NCBI RefSeq assembly: GCF_025515305.1
Contig: NZ_JAOPHT010000003.1
Coordinates: 367,008 to 431,007 of the forward strand
Direction of reading: 5' to 3'
Source: Roseicyclus sediminis
Lineage (GTDB): Bacteria > Pseudomonadota > Alphaproteobacteria > Rhodobacterales > Rhodobacteraceae
Length of the DNA stretch: 64,000 bases
Shown: positions 34,076 to 42,210 of the stretch, in pieces
How positions within the stretch are numbered: the first letter of the stretch is position 1
How the letters are laid out: every line of letters starts with the position of its first letter
Program-made: the position numbers and the translations under genes
Notes under the pieces: generated by a model
What the model was told of the DNA's origin: nothing
Databases searched by the model: none
What the model saw: only the letters and a program-made list of their open reading frames with translations

Positions 34076-35731
34076 ATGTCCGAGATCGAACGCGAGAGCA
34101 TGGAATACGACGTCGTGATCGTCGGCGCAGGCCCCTCGGGCCTGTCCGCCGCCATCCGGCTGAAACAGATCGATCCCGATCTCAATGTCGTCGTGCTCGA
34201 GAAAGGCTCGGAGGTCGGCGCGCATATCCTGTCGGGCGCGGTCCTCGACCCCTCGGGCCTGAACCAGCTCATGCCCGACTGGAAGGCGAAGGGCGCCCCG
34301 ATCAGCGTGCCGGTCCGCGAGGACAAGTTCTACATCCTCGGCGAGGGCGGCGCCTTGCGCATCCCGAACTGGGTGATGCCGCCGCTGATGAACAACCACG
34401 GTAACTACATCGTCTCGATGGCCAATGTCTGCCGCTGGATGGCGGAACAGGCCGAGGCGCTGGGTGTGGAAATCTTCCCCGGCATGTCCTGTTCCGAGCT
34501 CGTCTACGGCGAGAACGGCGAGGTGAAGGGCGTCGTCGCGGGCGAATTCGGCAAGAACCCCGACGGCACGCCGGGCGACGGGTACGAGCCGGGGATGGAA
34601 CTTCACGGCAAGTACGTCTTCCTGTCGGAGGGCGTGCGCGGTTCGCTGACGAAGGAAGTGCTGGCGAAATACGACATGCAGTCCGGCAAGGACCCGCAGA
34701 AGTTCGGCCTCGGCATGAAGGAGATCTGGGAGATCGACCCGGCCAAGCACAAGCCCGGCCGCGTCATGCACACGATGGGCTGGCCGCTTGGCTCGAACGC
34801 GGGCGGCGGGTCCTTCGTCTACCACCTGGACAACAATCAGGTCTACGTCGGCTTCGTCGTGCACCTGAACTACGCCAACCCGCACCTCTACCCCTACATG
34901 GAGTTCCAGCGCTTCAAGCATCACCCGATGATCGCGGAGCTTCTGGAGGGCGGCAAGCGGATCGCCTATGGCGCGCGCGCCATTTCCGAGGGTGGCTGGC
35001 AGTCGATGCCGAAGGCCGTGGCGCCGGGCGTCGCGATCCTCGGCTGCGGCGTCGGCCTCGTGAACGTGCCGCGCATCAAGGGCAACCACAACGCGATGCT
35101 GTCGGGCATTCAGGCCGCCGAGGCCGCCGCGACCGCCATCGCCGCGGGCCGCTCGGGCGATGAGCTGACCGCCTATGACGACTACATCCACAAGGACGGG
35201 CCGATCGCCCGCGACCTCAAGCCGGTGCGCAACGTCAAGCCGCTCTGGTCGAAATACGGCCTCCTTGGCGGTGTCGTGCTCGGCGGTGTCGACATGTGGC
35301 TCGGCTCGATCACGGGCTGGAACCCCTTCGGCACCATGCGCCACGGCAAGTCCGACGCGGAGGCGACGGGCAAGGCGAAGGATTTCGCGCCGATCGACTA
35401 TCCCAGGCCCGATGGCAAGCTCAGCTTCGACCGGCTGACGAACGTCTCTTTCTCGATGACCAACCACGAGGAGAGCCAGCCCGCGCACCTGACGCTCAAG
35501 GATGCCTCGGTGCCGATCGCGGTGAACCTGCCCGTCTACGACGAGCCGGCGCAGCGCTATTGCCCGGCCGGGGTCTACGAAGTGGTGCAGGAGGAGGGGA
35601 AGGACGCGCGCTTCGTCATCAACTTCCAGAACTGCGTCCACTGCAAGACCTGTGACATCAAGGATCCGTCGCAGAACATCGTCTGGAAGGTGCCGCAGGG
35701 CGGCGACGGGCCGAACTACCCCAACATGTGA
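34076..35731 (+). CDS. electron transfer flavoprotein-ubiquinone oxidoreductase
   Basis: 551-residue membrane-bound iron-sulfur flavoprotein that moves electrons from ETF (fatty-acid and amino-acid dehydrogenation) to ubiquinone. The FAD motif is DVVIVGAGPSGLSAAIRL. The middle contains GWPLGSNAGGGSFVYH and GCGVGLVNVPRIKG. The 4Fe-4S ligands are in RYCPAGVYEVV and NFQNCVHCKTCDIKDP, with the usual terminal PNYPNM. MSEIERESMEYD at 34076 is the natural start. Often annotated etfD or etf-QO. It is monocistronic here. Confidence 0.96.
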   Translation: MSEIERESMEYDVVIVGAGPSGLSAAIRLKQIDPDLNVVVLEKGSEVGAHILSGAVLDPSGLNQLMPDWKAKGAPISVPVREDKFYILGEGGALRIPNWVMPPLMNNHGNYIVSMANVCRWMAEQAEALGVEIFPGMSCSELVYGENGEVKGVVAGEFGKNPDGTPGDGYEPGMELHGKYVFLSEGVRGSLTKEVLAKYDMQSGKDPQKFGLGMKEIWEIDPAKHKPGRVMHTMGWPLGSNAGGGSFVYHLDNNQVYVGFVVHLNYANPHLYPYMEFQRFKHHPMIAELLEGGKRIAYGARAISEGGWQSMPKAVAPGVAILGCGVGLVNVPRIKGNHNAMLSGIQAAEAAATAIAAGRSGDELTAYDDYIHKDGPIARDLKPVRNVKPLWSKYGLLGGVVLGGVDMWLGSITGWNPFGTMRHGKSDAEATGKAKDFAPIDYPRPDGKLSFDRLTNVSFSMTNHEESQPAHLTLKDASVPIAVNLPVYDEPAQRYCPAGVYEVVQEEGKDARFVINFQNCVHCKTCDIKDPSQNIVWKVPQGGDGPNYPNM

Positions 35732-35838
35732 GGCCACCCGCGAAGACGTGACCGCGGAAGGGGCCGCTTCGTCACGCGCCGCGTTGCCCCGGACGGCCTC
35801 GCGGCCTAGTGTCTGTGACGATCGAACGGGAGACCGGA

Positions 35839-37539
35839 ATGCCCCTTGCCAGACCGCTGACCTCTGCCGCCGCAGCCTTCGCCATCGCGTTCGTCGCCGC
35901 GGCTCCGGCCCCGGCGCAGACGACCTCGGGCCTTGCCGGTCCCTATCTCGCCGCGCGCCTGGCGGTGATCGAAGGCGACCACAGGGAGGCGGCGGCCTAT
36001 TTCGAGCGCGCGCTCGGCGCCGACCCGGGCAACGCCCTTCTGATTTCCAACGCCATCTTCGCCAATGCGGCTCTGGGCAACTGGGACGCCGCCGCCGCCA
36101 TCGCGGCCGAACTTGCCCCGGGCGCCAGCGGGCAGGAACTGGCAGGGCTCGTTACCTTCGTGGACATCGTCCGGCAGGGCGATCTCGCGGGCGCGCGCGC
36201 GGCGATCGAGGCCGGTCGCGGCGCGGGGCCTTTCGTCGACGAACTGGCGCTCGGCTGGATCGCCCTGGGCGAAGGGACGATGGACCGCGCGGAGGAGGTG
36301 TTCCTCGCCCTGACGGAAGACCCCGCGCTGAGCGAGCTTGCCTGGCTTCACCTCGGGCTCGCGCGCGCCGCCGTCGGTGATTTCGAGACCGCCGAGGAGA
36401 TCCTCTCGGGCGAACGCGCGGGCCGGATCAGCCAGACCGAACGCATCGTACGCGCCCGCGCCGAGATCCTCGTGCAGCTCGACCGCCGGGGAGACGCGCT
36501 GGACCTGCTCGACGGGTATACGCAGCGGGTGCCCGACCCCGCCCTGCTTGCCCTGCAGGCCCGGATCGGCGCCGGCGCCGAAGGGCCCTACAGCTTCGTC
36601 ACCACCGCGCAGGAGGGGATCGCCGAGGTCTTCTTCACCGTGGCGCAGGCCTTCGGTCTCGACAATTCGAGCCGCCTGCCGCTGATCTACGCCCGCGCCG
36701 CGCGGGGCATCGCCCCGGGGCATACCGACGCCGCGATCCTGGCCGCGCAGATGCTGATGGAGGATGACCAGTACGCGCTGGCCGCCGAGACCTATGCCAC
36801 CGTCCCCGAAGGCGACGATCAGGCGGTCGAGGCGCGGATGGGACAGGCCGAGGCGCTGGAGCGCCAGGGAGAGGCCGGGGCGGCGCTGGACGTTCTGCAG
36901 AGCCTGTCCGCCGACCGACCCGACCTTGCCTCGGTCCACGCCGCGCTTGCAGACATGCTGCGCCGCGCCGACCGCTGCGCCGAGGCGATCGACAGCTACA
37001 CGGCCGCACTCGACCTCGTGGACACGACGCAGGACCGCTACTGGTTCATGTTCTACGCCCGCGCCATCTGCTACCACGATGTCGATGACTGGCCCCCCGC
37101 CGAGGCGGATTTCCGCTATGCGCTGGAGCTGAACCCGGGCCAGCCGCAGGTCCTGAACTACCTCGGCTACTCGCTGGTCGAGCAGCGGCGCAATCTGGAC
37201 GAGGCGCTGGGCATGATCGAGCAGGCGGTCGCGGCGGAGCCCGAGTCGGGCTACATCGTCGACAGCCTCGCCTGGGTCTATTACCGCCTTGGCCGTTTCG
37301 ACGAGGCGGTGGAGCCGATGGAGCGTGCCGTCGAGCTTCTGCCGACCGATCCCATCGTCAACGACCACCTCGGCGACGTCTACTGGATGGTCGGCCGTCA
37401 CCGCGAAGCGCGGTTCCAGTGGGAACGCGCCCTGAGCCTCGAGCCCGCCGACGAGGATGCGACGCGCATCCGCCTGAAGCTGGAAATCGGCCTCGACCAG
37501 GTGCTCGAGCAGGAAGGCGGCGTGGGCGGGACGCAGTGA
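35839..37539 (+). CDS. exported TPR-repeat protein
   Basis: 566 residues with a signal peptide (MPLARPLTSAAAAFAIAFVA, cleavage near PAPAQ). The rest consists of tetratricopeptide-like helix pairs, clearest in the last 200 residues (LNPGQPQVLNYLGYSLVEQ, SGYIVDSLAWVYYRLGRFDE, LPTDPIVNDHLGDVYWMVGR). Such proteins are periplasmic scaffolds; partners are unknown. ATG 35839 is chosen over a GTG 10 codons upstream because GGGAG precedes it. GTGA couples it to ispE. Confidence 0.87.
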   Translation: MPLARPLTSAAAAFAIAFVAAAPAPAQTTSGLAGPYLAARLAVIEGDHREAAAYFERALGADPGNALLISNAIFANAALGNWDAAAAIAAELAPGASGQELAGLVTFVDIVRQGDLAGARAAIEAGRGAGPFVDELALGWIALGEGTMDRAEEVFLALTEDPALSELAWLHLGLARAAVGDFETAEEILSGERAGRISQTERIVRARAEILVQLDRRGDALDLLDGYTQRVPDPALLALQARIGAGAEGPYSFVTTAQEGIAEVFFTVAQAFGLDNSSRLPLIYARAARGIAPGHTDAAILAAQMLMEDDQYALAAETYATVPEGDDQAVEARMGQAEALERQGEAGAALDVLQSLSADRPDLASVHAALADMLRRADRCAEAIDSYTAALDLVDTTQDRYWFMFYARAICYHDVDDWPPAEADFRYALELNPGQPQVLNYLGYSLVEQRRNLDEALGMIEQAVAAEPESGYIVDSLAWVYYRLGRFDEAVEPMERAVELLPTDPIVNDHLGDVYWMVGRHREARFQWERALSLEPADEDATRIRLKLEIGLDQVLEQEGGVGGTQ

Positions 37540-38372
37540 GGGTCTTTGCCCCGGCCAAGGTGAACCTCGCCCTCCACGTCACCGGGCGGCGCGGAGACGG
37601 CTATCACCTTCTCGACTCGCTCGTGGTCTTCGCGGGTGTCGGCGACTGGCTCGAACTGTCCCCCGCGCGAGAGCTTCGCCTGTCGCTGAGCGGCCCGCGT
37701 GCTGCCGGTGTCCCGGCGGACAGGCGCAACCTCGTCTGGCGTGCCGCCGAGGCATTTGGAACCGAACGGGGCGCCGCCATTCTCCTGGAAAAGCACCTGC
37801 CCCACGCTGGCGGGATCGGCGGCGGCTCGGCCGATGCCGCGGCGGCCCTGCGGGGCCTTGCGGCGCTTTGGGACCTGCCGCTGCCCGGCATGGATGAACT
37901 CCTCGCGATCGGTGCGGATGTGCCCGTCTGTGCGGCGGGCCGTCCCATGCGGATGCGCGGGATCGGTGAAGTGCTGGACCCGCTGCCGCCGCTGCCGCCG
38001 CTGTGGGTCGTTCTGGTCAATGCCGGTGTCGAGGTGCCGACCGGACCCGTCTTCAAGGCGCTGGACAGCACCGACAACACGGGGCTTCCGGACATGCCCG
38101 CCGAAGGCTGGGCCGACGCGATCTCCCTGGCTGGATGGCTCGGCGCGACCCGGAACGACCTCGAGGCGCCGGCCCGGGTCATCGTCCCGGCGATCGGAGC
38201 GGTATTGTCCGAACTCGGCGCGATCAACGGCTGCCTTTTCGCGCGCATGTCCGGATCGGGAGGCACCTGTTTCGGATTGTTCGCCGAAGCCAAGGGCGCG
38301 GCCCTGGCCGCGGCGGACCTGCGGAAGACCCATCCCGAATGGTGGGTCCGGGACGCGAAGTTGCTGAGCTGA
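37536..38372 (+). CDS. ispE: 4-diphosphocytidyl-2-C-methyl-D-erythritol kinase
   Basis: 278-residue GHMP kinase of the MEP isoprenoid pathway. N-terminal VRVFAPAKVNLALHVTGRRGDG, ATP loop LPHAGGIGGGSADAAAALRG, and C-terminal RMSGSGGTCFGLF. The GTG start at 37536 overlaps the TPR gene stop. It ends against a 16-bp palindrome shared with the convergent polyprenyl synthase gene, whose product uses the same pathway's output; ispH lies at 53 kb. Confidence 0.95.
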   Translation: MRVFAPAKVNLALHVTGRRGDGYHLLDSLVVFAGVGDWLELSPARELRLSLSGPRAAGVPADRRNLVWRAAEAFGTERGAAILLEKHLPHAGGIGGGSADAAAALRGLAALWDLPLPGMDELLAIGADVPVCAAGRPMRMRGIGEVLDPLPPLPPLWVVLVNAGVEVPTGPVFKALDSTDNTGLPDMPAEGWADAISLAGWLGATRNDLEAPARVIVPAIGAVLSELGAINGCLFARMSGSGGTCFGLFAEAKGAALAAADLRKTHPEWWVRDAKLLS

Positions 38373-38379
38373 TCCGGCA

Positions 38380-38414
38380 ATATCTTATACAAGATAAAAT
38401 CTTGTATAAGATAT
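38380..38414. repeat. 16-bp perfect AT-rich inverted repeat, 3-nt loop
   Basis: ATATCTTATACAAGAT (38380-38395), loop AAA, then its exact complement (38399-38414). It occupies the gap between the 3' ends of ispE and the polyprenyl synthase gene. The AT content contrasts sharply with both genes. It may be a bidirectional terminator, a regulator site or an inserted palindromic element. There is no U-run on either side. Confidence 0.85.
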
Positions 38415-38425
38415 GGGGTGCCGCC

Positions 38426-39427
38426 TCAGGAGAGCCTTGCCACCACGTATCCGGCAAGGTCGGACAGCATGTCGGTCAACGGATGCTCCGGCACTTCGCC
38501 AAGGGCGGCCCGGGCCGATGCGGCATGACCGTCCGCAACCTCGCGCGTTTCCTCCAGCGTGCCGTGACGGCGCAGGATTTCCATTGCCTGGTCGAGGTCG
38601 CCGTCGCGCTGGTCGCCCTTTTCGATCGTCCGCACCCAGAAGGCGCGCTCGGCCGCGTCGGCGCGTGCGACCGCCCGGATCACGGGCAATGTCAGCTTGC
38701 GTTCGCGGAAGTCGTCGCCGGTGTTCTTGCCGATCACGCCCGATGCGCCGCCCCAGTCGAGCAGGTCGTCGGCCATCTGGAAGGCGACGCCGAGGCCGTC
38801 GCCATATCGGGCCAGCGCATCGACCACCGGCTCCGGCTGTCCCGCGATCACGCCGCCGACCTCGCAGGCCGCCTCGAACAGCGCGGCGGTCTTGCCGCGG
38901 ATGACCTGCAGGTAGATGCCTTCGGTCGTGGCGAGGTTCATCGCCGCGGTCAGTTGCAGCACCTCGCCCTCGGCGATGGTCGCCGCTGCGTTCGACAGGA
39001 TGTCCAGAACCCGCAGGTTCTGCGTTTCGACCATCAACTGGAAGGCTCGGGCGAACAGGTAGTCGCCCACGAGGACGCTCGACTTGTTGTCCCACAGCAG
39101 GTTGGCCGTCGGCCGCCCGCGGCGCCGCTGGCTCTCATCGACCACGTCGTCATGCAGGAGCGTCGCGGTGTGGATGAACTCCACCGTCGCGGCAAGCTTG
39201 CAGTGGTCGAGGCCCTCGTAACCGCATAGCCGCGCGGCAGCCAGCGTCAGCATCGGACGGATGCGCTTGCCTCCGGCGTCGACAAGGTGCGCGGTGACTT
39301 CGGGGATGCGCGGCGCGTGTTCCGAGGCCATCCGCGCCCGGATCAGGTCGCCCACCTCTGACAGGTCTCCGGCGAGGGCCTGCTGCAACCTCTCGTGCGG
39401 CTTCGTCGCGGCGTCGTCGAGGCTCAT
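38426..39427 (-). CDS. ispB: polyprenyl diphosphate synthase (octa/decaprenyl type)
   Basis: 333-residue trans-prenyltransferase making the quinone side chain. First aspartate motif HTATLLHDDVVDESQRRRG, second GVAFQMADDLLDWGG; substrate lysine region DAGGKRIRPMLTLAAARL. Length and motif pattern fit IspB-like long-chain synthases; chain length cannot be told from sequence alone. The ATG at 39427 gives MSLDDAATKPHERL; an ATG nine codons upstream lacks a ribosome site. Convergent with ispE. Confidence 0.93.
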   Translation of the reverse strand: MSLDDAATKPHERLQQALAGDLSEVGDLIRARMASEHAPRIPEVTAHLVDAGGKRIRPMLTLAAARLCGYEGLDHCKLAATVEFIHTATLLHDDVVDESQRRRGRPTANLLWDNKSSVLVGDYLFARAFQLMVETQNLRVLDILSNAAATIAEGEVLQLTAAMNLATTEGIYLQVIRGKTAALFEAACEVGGVIAGQPEPVVDALARYGDGLGVAFQMADDLLDWGGASGVIGKNTGDDFRERKLTLPVIRAVARADAAERAFWVRTIEKGDQRDGDLDQAMEILRRHGTLEETREVADGHAASARAALGEVPEHPLTDMLSDLAGYVVARLS

Positions 39428-39482
39428 CGTGCCGGTCCCCCATTGTCTCGACAAGTCGGGCGCGCACGCCTACATGGCGCCC

Positions 39483-39698
39483 ATGCTCGAGGTTTTGCGC
39501 AGTAACGACCCCACAGTGATCGCTTTCGCCTCGGCGCTTCTGTCCGGCGAGGATATAGAGGTCTTCACCATGGACGTCCATATGAGTGCGCTTGAGGGCT
39601 CCATCGGCATTTTGCCGCGCCGCCTGATGGTCAGGCGCTCGGACGCCTTCCGCGCCCGCGCCGTGCTGCGCGACAACGACCTTCCCGTTTCCGAGTGA
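39483..39698 (+). CDS. DUF2007 domain protein
   Basis: 71 residues, MLEVLRSNDPTVIAFASALL..., with VFTMDVHMSALEGSIGILPRRLMV. The NDPTVIAFASALL and EGSIGILPRRL blocks identify DUF2007, a putative signal-transducing small fold. An in-frame ATG three codons upstream (39474) is possible; neither has a good ribosome site. The next gene starts in a GTGA overlap with its stop, so the pair forms one unit diverging from the polyprenyl synthase gene. Confidence 0.85.
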   Translation: MLEVLRSNDPTVIAFASALLSGEDIEVFTMDVHMSALEGSIGILPRRLMVRRSDAFRARAVLRDNDLPVSE

Positions 39699-40444
39699 GC
39701 GGCGAGCTTACCCGCGACGCCTTCCTCGGCGGGCGTGTCCATGCCTGGCAGCCGCGGCAGGGCTACCGTGCCGGAAACGACCCCGTCCTGCTTGCCGCCG
39801 CCTGTCCCGCCCGGTCCGGCGACACCGTGCTCGAGCTTGGCTGCGGCGTCGGGGTAGCCAGTCTTTGCCTCGCCGCGCGGGTGCCCGGGCTGCATCTGAC
39901 GGGCGTTGAGCGGCAAGAGGCTTATGCGCGTCTTGCCGAAAGAAACGCGGCCGAGGCGGGTGTGGACCTGGAGATCGTGGCCGCCGATCTTGCCGCGCTT
40001 CCCGCCGGTCTGCGGGGGCGATCCTTCGACCACGTCATCGCCAATCCGCCCTACTACCGGCCCGGCGGCGGGACAGCCGCAGGAGACCCGGGACGGGAGG
40101 CCGCCCTGCGCGAGGAAACGCCCCTGCTGCAATGGACCGCCGTTGCGGCGGCGCGCCTGAAGCCAAGAGGATGGCTGACCATGATCCAGTCGGCAGATCG
40201 TTTGCCGGACCTTCTCGGCGCGCTCGTCGGCATGGGTTCGGTCTCGGTCCTGCCGCTTCAGGGGCGTGCCGGGCGGCCGGCGGGGCGCATCCTGCTGCGG
40301 GCTCGCAAGGGCGGGCGCGCGCCCTTCCGGCTCTTGCCGCCATTTCTCCTGCATGAAGGCGAACGCCACCTGTCGGATGGCGACAGCTATGCGCCGGAAA
40401 TGTCCGCCATTCTGCGCGATGCCTTTCCGATCGACTGGCCGTGA
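39695..40444 (+). CDS. class I SAM methyltransferase, TrmN6-like
   Basis: 249 residues from a GTG overlapping the DUF2007 stop. SAM motif I is VLELGCGVGVASLCLA and the N6-adenine catalytic motif IV is DHVIANPPYYRP. The opening DAFLGGRVHAWQPRQGYRAGNDPVLLAA resembles TrmN6-type tRNA1(Val) A37 N6-methyltransferases (key parts RQGYRAGNDPVLL). The tRNA target is inferred from family. Pairing with DUF2007 recurs, as I recall, in relatives. Confidence 0.87.
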   Translation: MSGELTRDAFLGGRVHAWQPRQGYRAGNDPVLLAAACPARSGDTVLELGCGVGVASLCLAARVPGLHLTGVERQEAYARLAERNAAEAGVDLEIVAADLAALPAGLRGRSFDHVIANPPYYRPGGGTAAGDPGREAALREETPLLQWTAVAAARLKPRGWLTMIQSADRLPDLLGALVGMGSVSVLPLQGRAGRPAGRILLRARKGGRAPFRLLPPFLLHEGERHLSDGDSYAPEMSAILRDAFPIDWP

Positions 40445-40474
40445 ACGCAGATCCCTAGAATTGGAAACATCCTA

Positions 40475-40491
40475 TCACGCGAAAAGCGTGA
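40475..40491 (+). terminator. small hairpin after the methyltransferase gene
   Basis: TCACGC-GAAAA-GCGTGA, a perfect 6-bp stem 30 bp past the stop. It lies between the methyltransferase and the YdcH-like gene; no U-tract follows. Confidence 0.4.
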
Positions 40492-40553
40492 CACGACTCG
40501 CAATCCGTGGTTGCCTTGACCCATAGATGTTACAATCGACAGGAGGACCACCG

Positions 40554-40718
40554 ATGTCGCTAGGCGCCCATCTTCAGGAACTGAAGAAAAAGCATGCGGT
40601 TCTCTCCCAACGGGTTGAAGAAGCGCAACGCAGCCCTGGCATCGACGACCTTGCCGTGCGTGAACTGAAGAAGGAAAAGCTCCGCCTCAAGGAAGAGATC
40701 TCGCGTCTCGAGCACTGA
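40554..40718 (+). CDS. YdcH family small protein (DUF465)
   Basis: 54 residues, MSLGAHLQELKKKHAVLSQR... to KKEKLRLKEEISRLEH. It is an all-helical, highly charged hairpin typical of DUF465/YdcH. AGGAGG (40541-40546) precedes the ATG at ideal spacing, indicating strong translation. Function unknown. It converges with the LysR-family gene. Confidence 0.88.
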   Translation: MSLGAHLQELKKKHAVLSQRVEEAQRSPGIDDLAVRELKKEKLRLKEEISRLEH

Positions 40719-40739
40719 GAACGTCGGCGCGATACCGCG

Positions 40740-41687
40740 TCAGGACGTGACCTCGGCAGCAGGGACGAATTTCATCCCCTCGGCAAGCGCCGAGAGGCCC
40801 TGGACCTCCTGCTGCATCCAATCGAGGAACGCGCGAACCTGCGGCCGGCTTGCAGAGCCGGACGGGTAGACCACGCGATAGACGGCCTCGGTCGTCAGGG
40901 CGAGGGGGTACGGCATCACCAGCCGCCCCTCGCGCAGGTCGCGTTCTGCAAGCGATATCCGCCCCAGCAAGACACCGCCTCCGGCCGTGGCCGCGTCGAT
41001 GGCGTGGTCCGTCTGGCTGAAACGCGCACCCGCGGAGAAGCGTGGCGGCAGGCCCGCCGCCCGGAACCATGCGGCCCAGTCGATCGCCGGTTTCAGGAAG
41101 GCGACGTCGTCCTGATGCAGGAGCTGGGCCCGCGAAAGATCCGCCGGATCGGGAAAGTCCCGCGCCAGCTCGGGCGACATCATCGGCGTGACCCATTCCC
41201 GGATGAGCGTCATGCTCTCGAGGCCCGGCTCATCCCGTGGCAGACCGAAGCGGATGGCAACATCCACCTCGTCCCGGATGAAATCCATCAGGCGGAGACT
41301 TGCGGAAAACCTGAGTTCGATCTCCGGATGCGCGTTCGCGAAGGCGAAAAGCCGCGGGGCGAGCCACTTCGCCGTGAAGGCGGGGCCCGCTGTTACCGTC
41401 AGGGTCGTTCCGTCTCCGGCGCGTCGTGCCGCGCGCCATGCCGCGGCCAACGTTTCGAACCCGTCGGCGGCGCCTGGCGCAAGGGCGCGGCCTGCCTCGG
41501 TCAGTTCGACGGCACGGTTCAACCGTCGGAACAAAGGCGCCCCCAGGTGTTCTTCGAGGTTCTTGATCTGGAAGGACAGGGCCGCCGGCGTCACGTTCAA
41601 TTCGGCGGCGGCGCGGGCAAAGCTCATGTGCCGTGCCGCGGCGTCGAAGGCACGCAAGGCCGTGAGCGGGGGAAGGCGGTCAGTCAT
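40740..41687 (-). CDS. LysR-family transcriptional regulator (GcvA type)
   Basis: 315 residues. The N-terminal winged helix is PPLTALRAFDAAARHMSFARAAAELNVTPAALSFQIKNLEEHLG (key residues LRAFDAAAR, TPAALS), typical of the GcvA subgroup. An effector-binding domain follows (about 90-295, with VTAGPAFTAKWLAPRL, VDVAIRFG). The target is unknown. Two micro-genes diverge from it 110 bp away, the usual geometry for a LysR target, making them candidate targets. Confidence 0.92.
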   Translation of the reverse strand: MTDRLPPLTALRAFDAAARHMSFARAAAELNVTPAALSFQIKNLEEHLGAPLFRRLNRAVELTEAGRALAPGAADGFETLAAAWRAARRAGDGTTLTVTAGPAFTAKWLAPRLFAFANAHPEIELRFSASLRLMDFIRDEVDVAIRFGLPRDEPGLESMTLIREWVTPMMSPELARDFPDPADLSRAQLLHQDDVAFLKPAIDWAAWFRAAGLPPRFSAGARFSQTDHAIDAATAGGGVLLGRISLAERDLREGRLVMPYPLALTTEAVYRVVYPSGSASRPQVRAFLDWMQQEVQGLSALAEGMKFVPAAEVTS

Positions 41688-41797
41688 GGATAGTCAAGTA
41701 AACCTTCACTGAACGGTTGGAAAGTCTCGTTTGCAGACTGGAGATGCGGGATCCATCTTTCGCACAGTTCAGGATCGCTTGAGAAAGGACCGTTCCG

Positions 41798-41914
41798 ATG
41801 TTCTTCGACAACACGACCGACCGCCGTACGCGTGGCGCCATCGTCCGCGCCCATGCCAAACGGGGTCTCATCCTTGGCGAGGTGTGGAGCTACCTCACCG
41901 GGCGCAGGGGCTGA
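41798..41914 (+). CDS. micro-gene 1 divergent from LysR (38 residues)
   Basis: MFFDNTTDRRTRGAIVRAHA then KRGLILGEVWSYLTGRRG. It is basic, probably helical, and ends in a W-x-x-L-x-G-x-R-R pattern. GAAAGGA precedes the ATG by about 9 nt. The ending resembles that of the next micro-gene (WRSLAGLFRRA), suggesting two related peptides. I recognise no family; DUF1127-like small proteins share the size and basicity but not clear motifs. Confidence 0.55.
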   Translation: MFFDNTTDRRTRGAIVRAHAKRGLILGEVWSYLTGRRG

Positions 41915-42010
41915 GCCTTGCAGGAGGCGAAAGGCGGCTTTGCCGGAAACGCCATGGTAAGGTCAGCAACCCTGACCCATATAGAGCGGCAAGGGAGATC
42001 AGACACCAGC

Positions 42011-42136
42011 ATGAGGACCACGAGCATGGAAACCTTCGCCCATACGCCCGAGATGCGCGCCCGCGTCGCCGCGGCCCGCGCCGAAGTCGCACGCCATTTC
42101 TGGCGTTCGCTGGCGGGCCTGTTCCGCCGCGCCTGA
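42011..42136 (+). CDS. micro-gene 2 (41 residues)
   Basis: MRTTSMETFAHTPEMRARVA then AARAEVARHFWRSLAGLFRRA. A start at 42026 (METFAHTPEM) is equally possible. GGGAG lies at about 41995. Arg/Ala-rich helix followed by an aromatic-hydrophobic basic end similar to micro-gene 1. A strong bidirectional terminator lies 26 bp after the stop, consistent with a real transcript. The 96 bp between the two micro-genes hold no other feature I can support. Confidence 0.5.
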   Translation: MRTTSMETFAHTPEMRARVAAARAEVARHFWRSLAGLFRRA

Positions 42137-42161
42137 CGCGACGCGCCCATGAGGCAAACGA

Positions 42162-42187
42162 AAAGGCCGGGGAAAACCCCGGCCTTT
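42162..42187. terminator. bidirectional terminator between micro-gene 2 and phbB
   Basis: AAAGGCCGGGG-AAAA-CCCCGGCCTTT, a perfect 11-bp stem with A and T runs at the base on both sides. It ends phbB on the minus strand and the micro-genes on the plus strand. This is the best intrinsic terminator in the window. Confidence 0.88.
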
Positions 42188-42210
42188 GTCGTTCAGGTCA
42201 GCGTATCGGT

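Noticed and set aside
35809..35838. GTG start ten codons upstream for the TPR protein
   Set aside because: It would put charged residues before the signal peptide, and the ATG at 35839 has its own GGGAG.
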